This document shows, in pieces, positions 5,887 to 6,978 of a DNA stretch of 6,978 bases (position 1 is the stretch's first letter; the number at the start of each line of letters is the position of its first letter). The notes under the pieces are model-generated. The model had not been told where the DNA came from. It searched no databases and was given only the letters and a program-made list of their open reading frames with translations. The stretch comes from Pseudomonadota bacterium (GTDB lineage Bacteria > Myxococcota > Bradymonadia > UBA4248): NCBI GenBank assembly GCA_017629415.1, contig JAGBXG010000337.1, positions 1 through 6,978 on the forward strand, read 5' to 3'. Both the position numbers and the translations under genes were made by a program.

Positions 5887-6891
5887 TCATTGTATAAAAA
5901 TGACGTCAATCTTTTTTTCATTCTCATGTGAAGAACTTAACTTTTTGAACCCCAATATCAAAATCATGATGCCTGCAATGACAAGCGGTATCGATATCCA
6001 TTGTGATGTCGAAAGCCAAATTCCACCGCGATCATCGTCTCGGAAGATTTCGCAGATAAACCTTAAAACCCCGTAAGATATGAGCAATATCGCTAAGGCT
6101 TGACCCTCAAATTTGAGCTTTTTACGCGTCAGCCAAAGCGCAGCAAAGATGATCAGTGCGCCAAATAGCTCATAAAGCTGCGTCGGATGTACCGGCAAGG
6201 ACATCCATTCCCCCAGCGTTTCATGTTGCGCTGATAACATGTCCGGCATCTGTTCTCTGTGGCGTTTGTTTGCATCCGAAAACTGCGGAAAATGGACAGC
6301 CCAGGGCACATCCGTCACCTTGCCAAAACAACAGCCCGCCAAAAAACAGCCTAAACGTCCAAAAGCTAAACCTAATGCGATGATGGGCGCGGCAATATCC
6401 GTCAGCTTGAGGAACGGCCATTTCCACCGGCGAGCCAGGAACCATGCCGTTGCAACTGCCATGATATAACCACCGTAATAGGTTAAACCGCCAGCCCAGA
6501 ACATGAAAGGTCGAAAGCAGTCGCGCTCCGGCATGCAGTTGCCTTCAACACAAAGACCACCAATATTGTACCCGCGATTTTGTGCCGCCAAACATTGCGC
6601 TGAATCTGTACAGGCTGCCCCATTCGGCAAAGGTTCCGCCAAACGCGTGGGATCAAAACACATCCAAACATAATCCATCAGGAATCCATCAAACAGGATA
6701 TGCGCTAAACGTGCCCCTACAATGCTGGCAATCACTAATGCAAAACAAAGATCGATAATCTTAACAGGATCAAAACCAACACGAACCGCCTCGCGGCGCA
6801 TCAATAATGAACCCACAAAAAATCCAAGCATCAACATCGTAAAATACGATGGCAACGCCCAAATACCTTCACCGATTAAAACTGGATACAT
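5887..6891 (-). CDS. lgt: Prolipoprotein diacylglyceryl transferase (Lgt)
   Basis: Inner-membrane enzyme that transfers diacylglycerol from phosphatidylglycerol to the lipobox cysteine of prolipoproteins, the first step of lipoprotein maturation. The 334 residues carry family landmarks: Y16 near the N-terminus, VGARLAHILF (58-67), GGLTYYGG (134-141), the signature GRLGCFLAGCCFG (178-190), HPTQLYE (235-241) and YGVLRFICEIFR (273-284). These hold the counterparts of E. coli R143 (R179), G154 (G190), Y235 (Y273), R239 (R277) and E243 (E281). E. coli H103, N146 and E151 correspond to Y139, C182 and C187; GCF..GCC variants are, as I recall, known in other Lgt lineages. About seven hydrophobic segments are visible. 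The protein is longer than E. coli Lgt (291), mainly through a Cys-rich insert at 78-130 between helices 2 and 3, on the periplasmic side. ATG 6891 has AAGAG (6898-6902) six bases upstream. A Rho-independent terminator follows. Confidence 0.96.
   Translation of the reverse strand: MYPVLIGEGIWALPSYFTMLMLGFFVGSLLMRREAVRVGFDPVKIIDLCFALVIASIVGARLAHILFDGFLMDYVWMCFDPTRLAEPLPNGAACTDSAQCLAAQNRGYNIGGLCVEGNCMPERDCFRPFMFWAGGLTYYGGYIMAVATAWFLARRWKWPFLKLTDIAAPIIALGLAFGRLGCFLAGCCFGKVTDVPWAVHFPQFSDANKRHREQMPDMLSAQHETLGEWMSLPVHPTQLYELFGALIIFAALWLTRKKLKFEGQALAILLISYGVLRFICEIFRDDDRGGIWLSTSQWISIPLVIAGIMILILGFKKLSSSHENEKKIDVIFIQ
6517..6660 (-). other. Cys-rich periplasmic insertion within Lgt
   Basis: Lgt residues 78-125 contain six cysteines (78, 94, 100, 114, 119, 125), including CTDSAQC and GLCVEGNC followed by ERDC. 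The segment lies between transmembrane helices 2 and 3. The positive-inside pattern (MRREAVR after helix 1, ARRWKWP after helix 3) places it in the periplasm, where disulfides can form. E. coli-type Lgt lacks a comparable Cys-rich loop. Its function is unknown. Confidence 0.75.
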
Positions 6892-6901
6892 AAATGACTC
6901 T

Positions 6902-6976
6902 TTATTTTTGTGAGCTATGCCTCACAGTAGTTTCAAGTTCTTGTGGTGCGGAGCCCCACGGCGTACGTAACGTTCT
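6902..6976 (-). CDS. Possible 3' end of a gene upstream of lgt (partial, unidentified)
   Basis: On the - strand one frame is open from the window edge for 24 codons (RTLRTPWGSAPQELETTV, then RHSSQK) and stops at TAA 6902-6904, 10 bases before the lgt start and overlapping its weak ribosome binding site. That spacing is typical of an operon. A second frame is also open from the edge for 18 codons and ends at TGA 6922-6924, so the choice is uncertain. No family is recognised. Confidence 0.3.
   Translation of the reverse strand, partial: RTLRTPWGSAPQELETTVRHSSQK
6909..6926. other. Short inverted repeat just upstream of lgt
   Basis: TGTGAG (6909-6914) and CTCACA (6921-6926) form a 6-bp stem with a 6-base loop, 17 bases before the lgt start codon. 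It could be an operator or a small leader hairpin, or chance within the end of an upstream gene. There is no T tract suited to termination on the - strand. Confidence 0.35.
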
Positions 6977-6978
6977 TG

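Overview
The window looks like a piece of a Gram-negative chromosome. It carries a signal-peptidase-II type lipoprotein and a proteobacterial-style Lgt. A large membrane-anchored Hanks-type Ser/Thr kinase, and a Cys-rich insert in Lgt of the CxxxxxC...GxCVxGxC type, suggest the deltaproteobacterial/Myxococcota-Bradymonadota neighbourhood. That placement is an inference from protein style only. Base composition is AT-leaning and uneven. I see no mobile-element genes, rRNA, tRNA or CRISPR array.

Layout. Positions 1-345 are a mostly non-coding leader, possibly with the tail of an upstream + strand gene (2-70). It holds two hairpins, a possible sigma70-type promoter and a perfect 22-bp tandem duplication that runs into the ribosome binding site of the main gene. 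Positions 346-4845 (+) are one giant gene of 1499 codons. Its parts in order are a duplicated N-terminal peptide, an intact Ser/Thr kinase domain, two close membrane helices, a probable beta-rich domain, and about 800 residues of degenerate TPR/Sel1-like repeats. A run of nine G at 1711-1719, just before the second helix, is a candidate slippage site. Positions 4846-4999 hold a 12-bp inverted repeat and a bidirectional terminator between convergent genes.

Positions 5000-5503 (-) encode a small secreted lipoprotein with four cysteines after the lipobox cysteine; its function is unknown. Positions 5504-5886 hold its probable promoter, a featureless AT-rich stretch, and two strong hairpins, one a clear Rho-independent terminator for the next gene. 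Positions 5887-6891 (-) encode prolipoprotein diacylglyceryl transferase (Lgt), with an unusual periplasmic Cys-rich insertion. A short open frame at the right edge ends 10 nt before lgt and may be the tail of an operon partner.

How they fit together. Lgt would attach diacylglycerol to lipoproteins such as its neighbour at 5000-5503, but separate terminator and promoter signals suggest the two are transcribed independently. The kinase is convergent to both and shows no sequence link to lipoprotein maturation. The most novel-looking object is the kinase: an apparently all-cytoplasmic, membrane-tethered kinase-repeat fusion with a possible phase-variable G tract, a duplicated N-terminal peptide and a tandem duplication in its leader.
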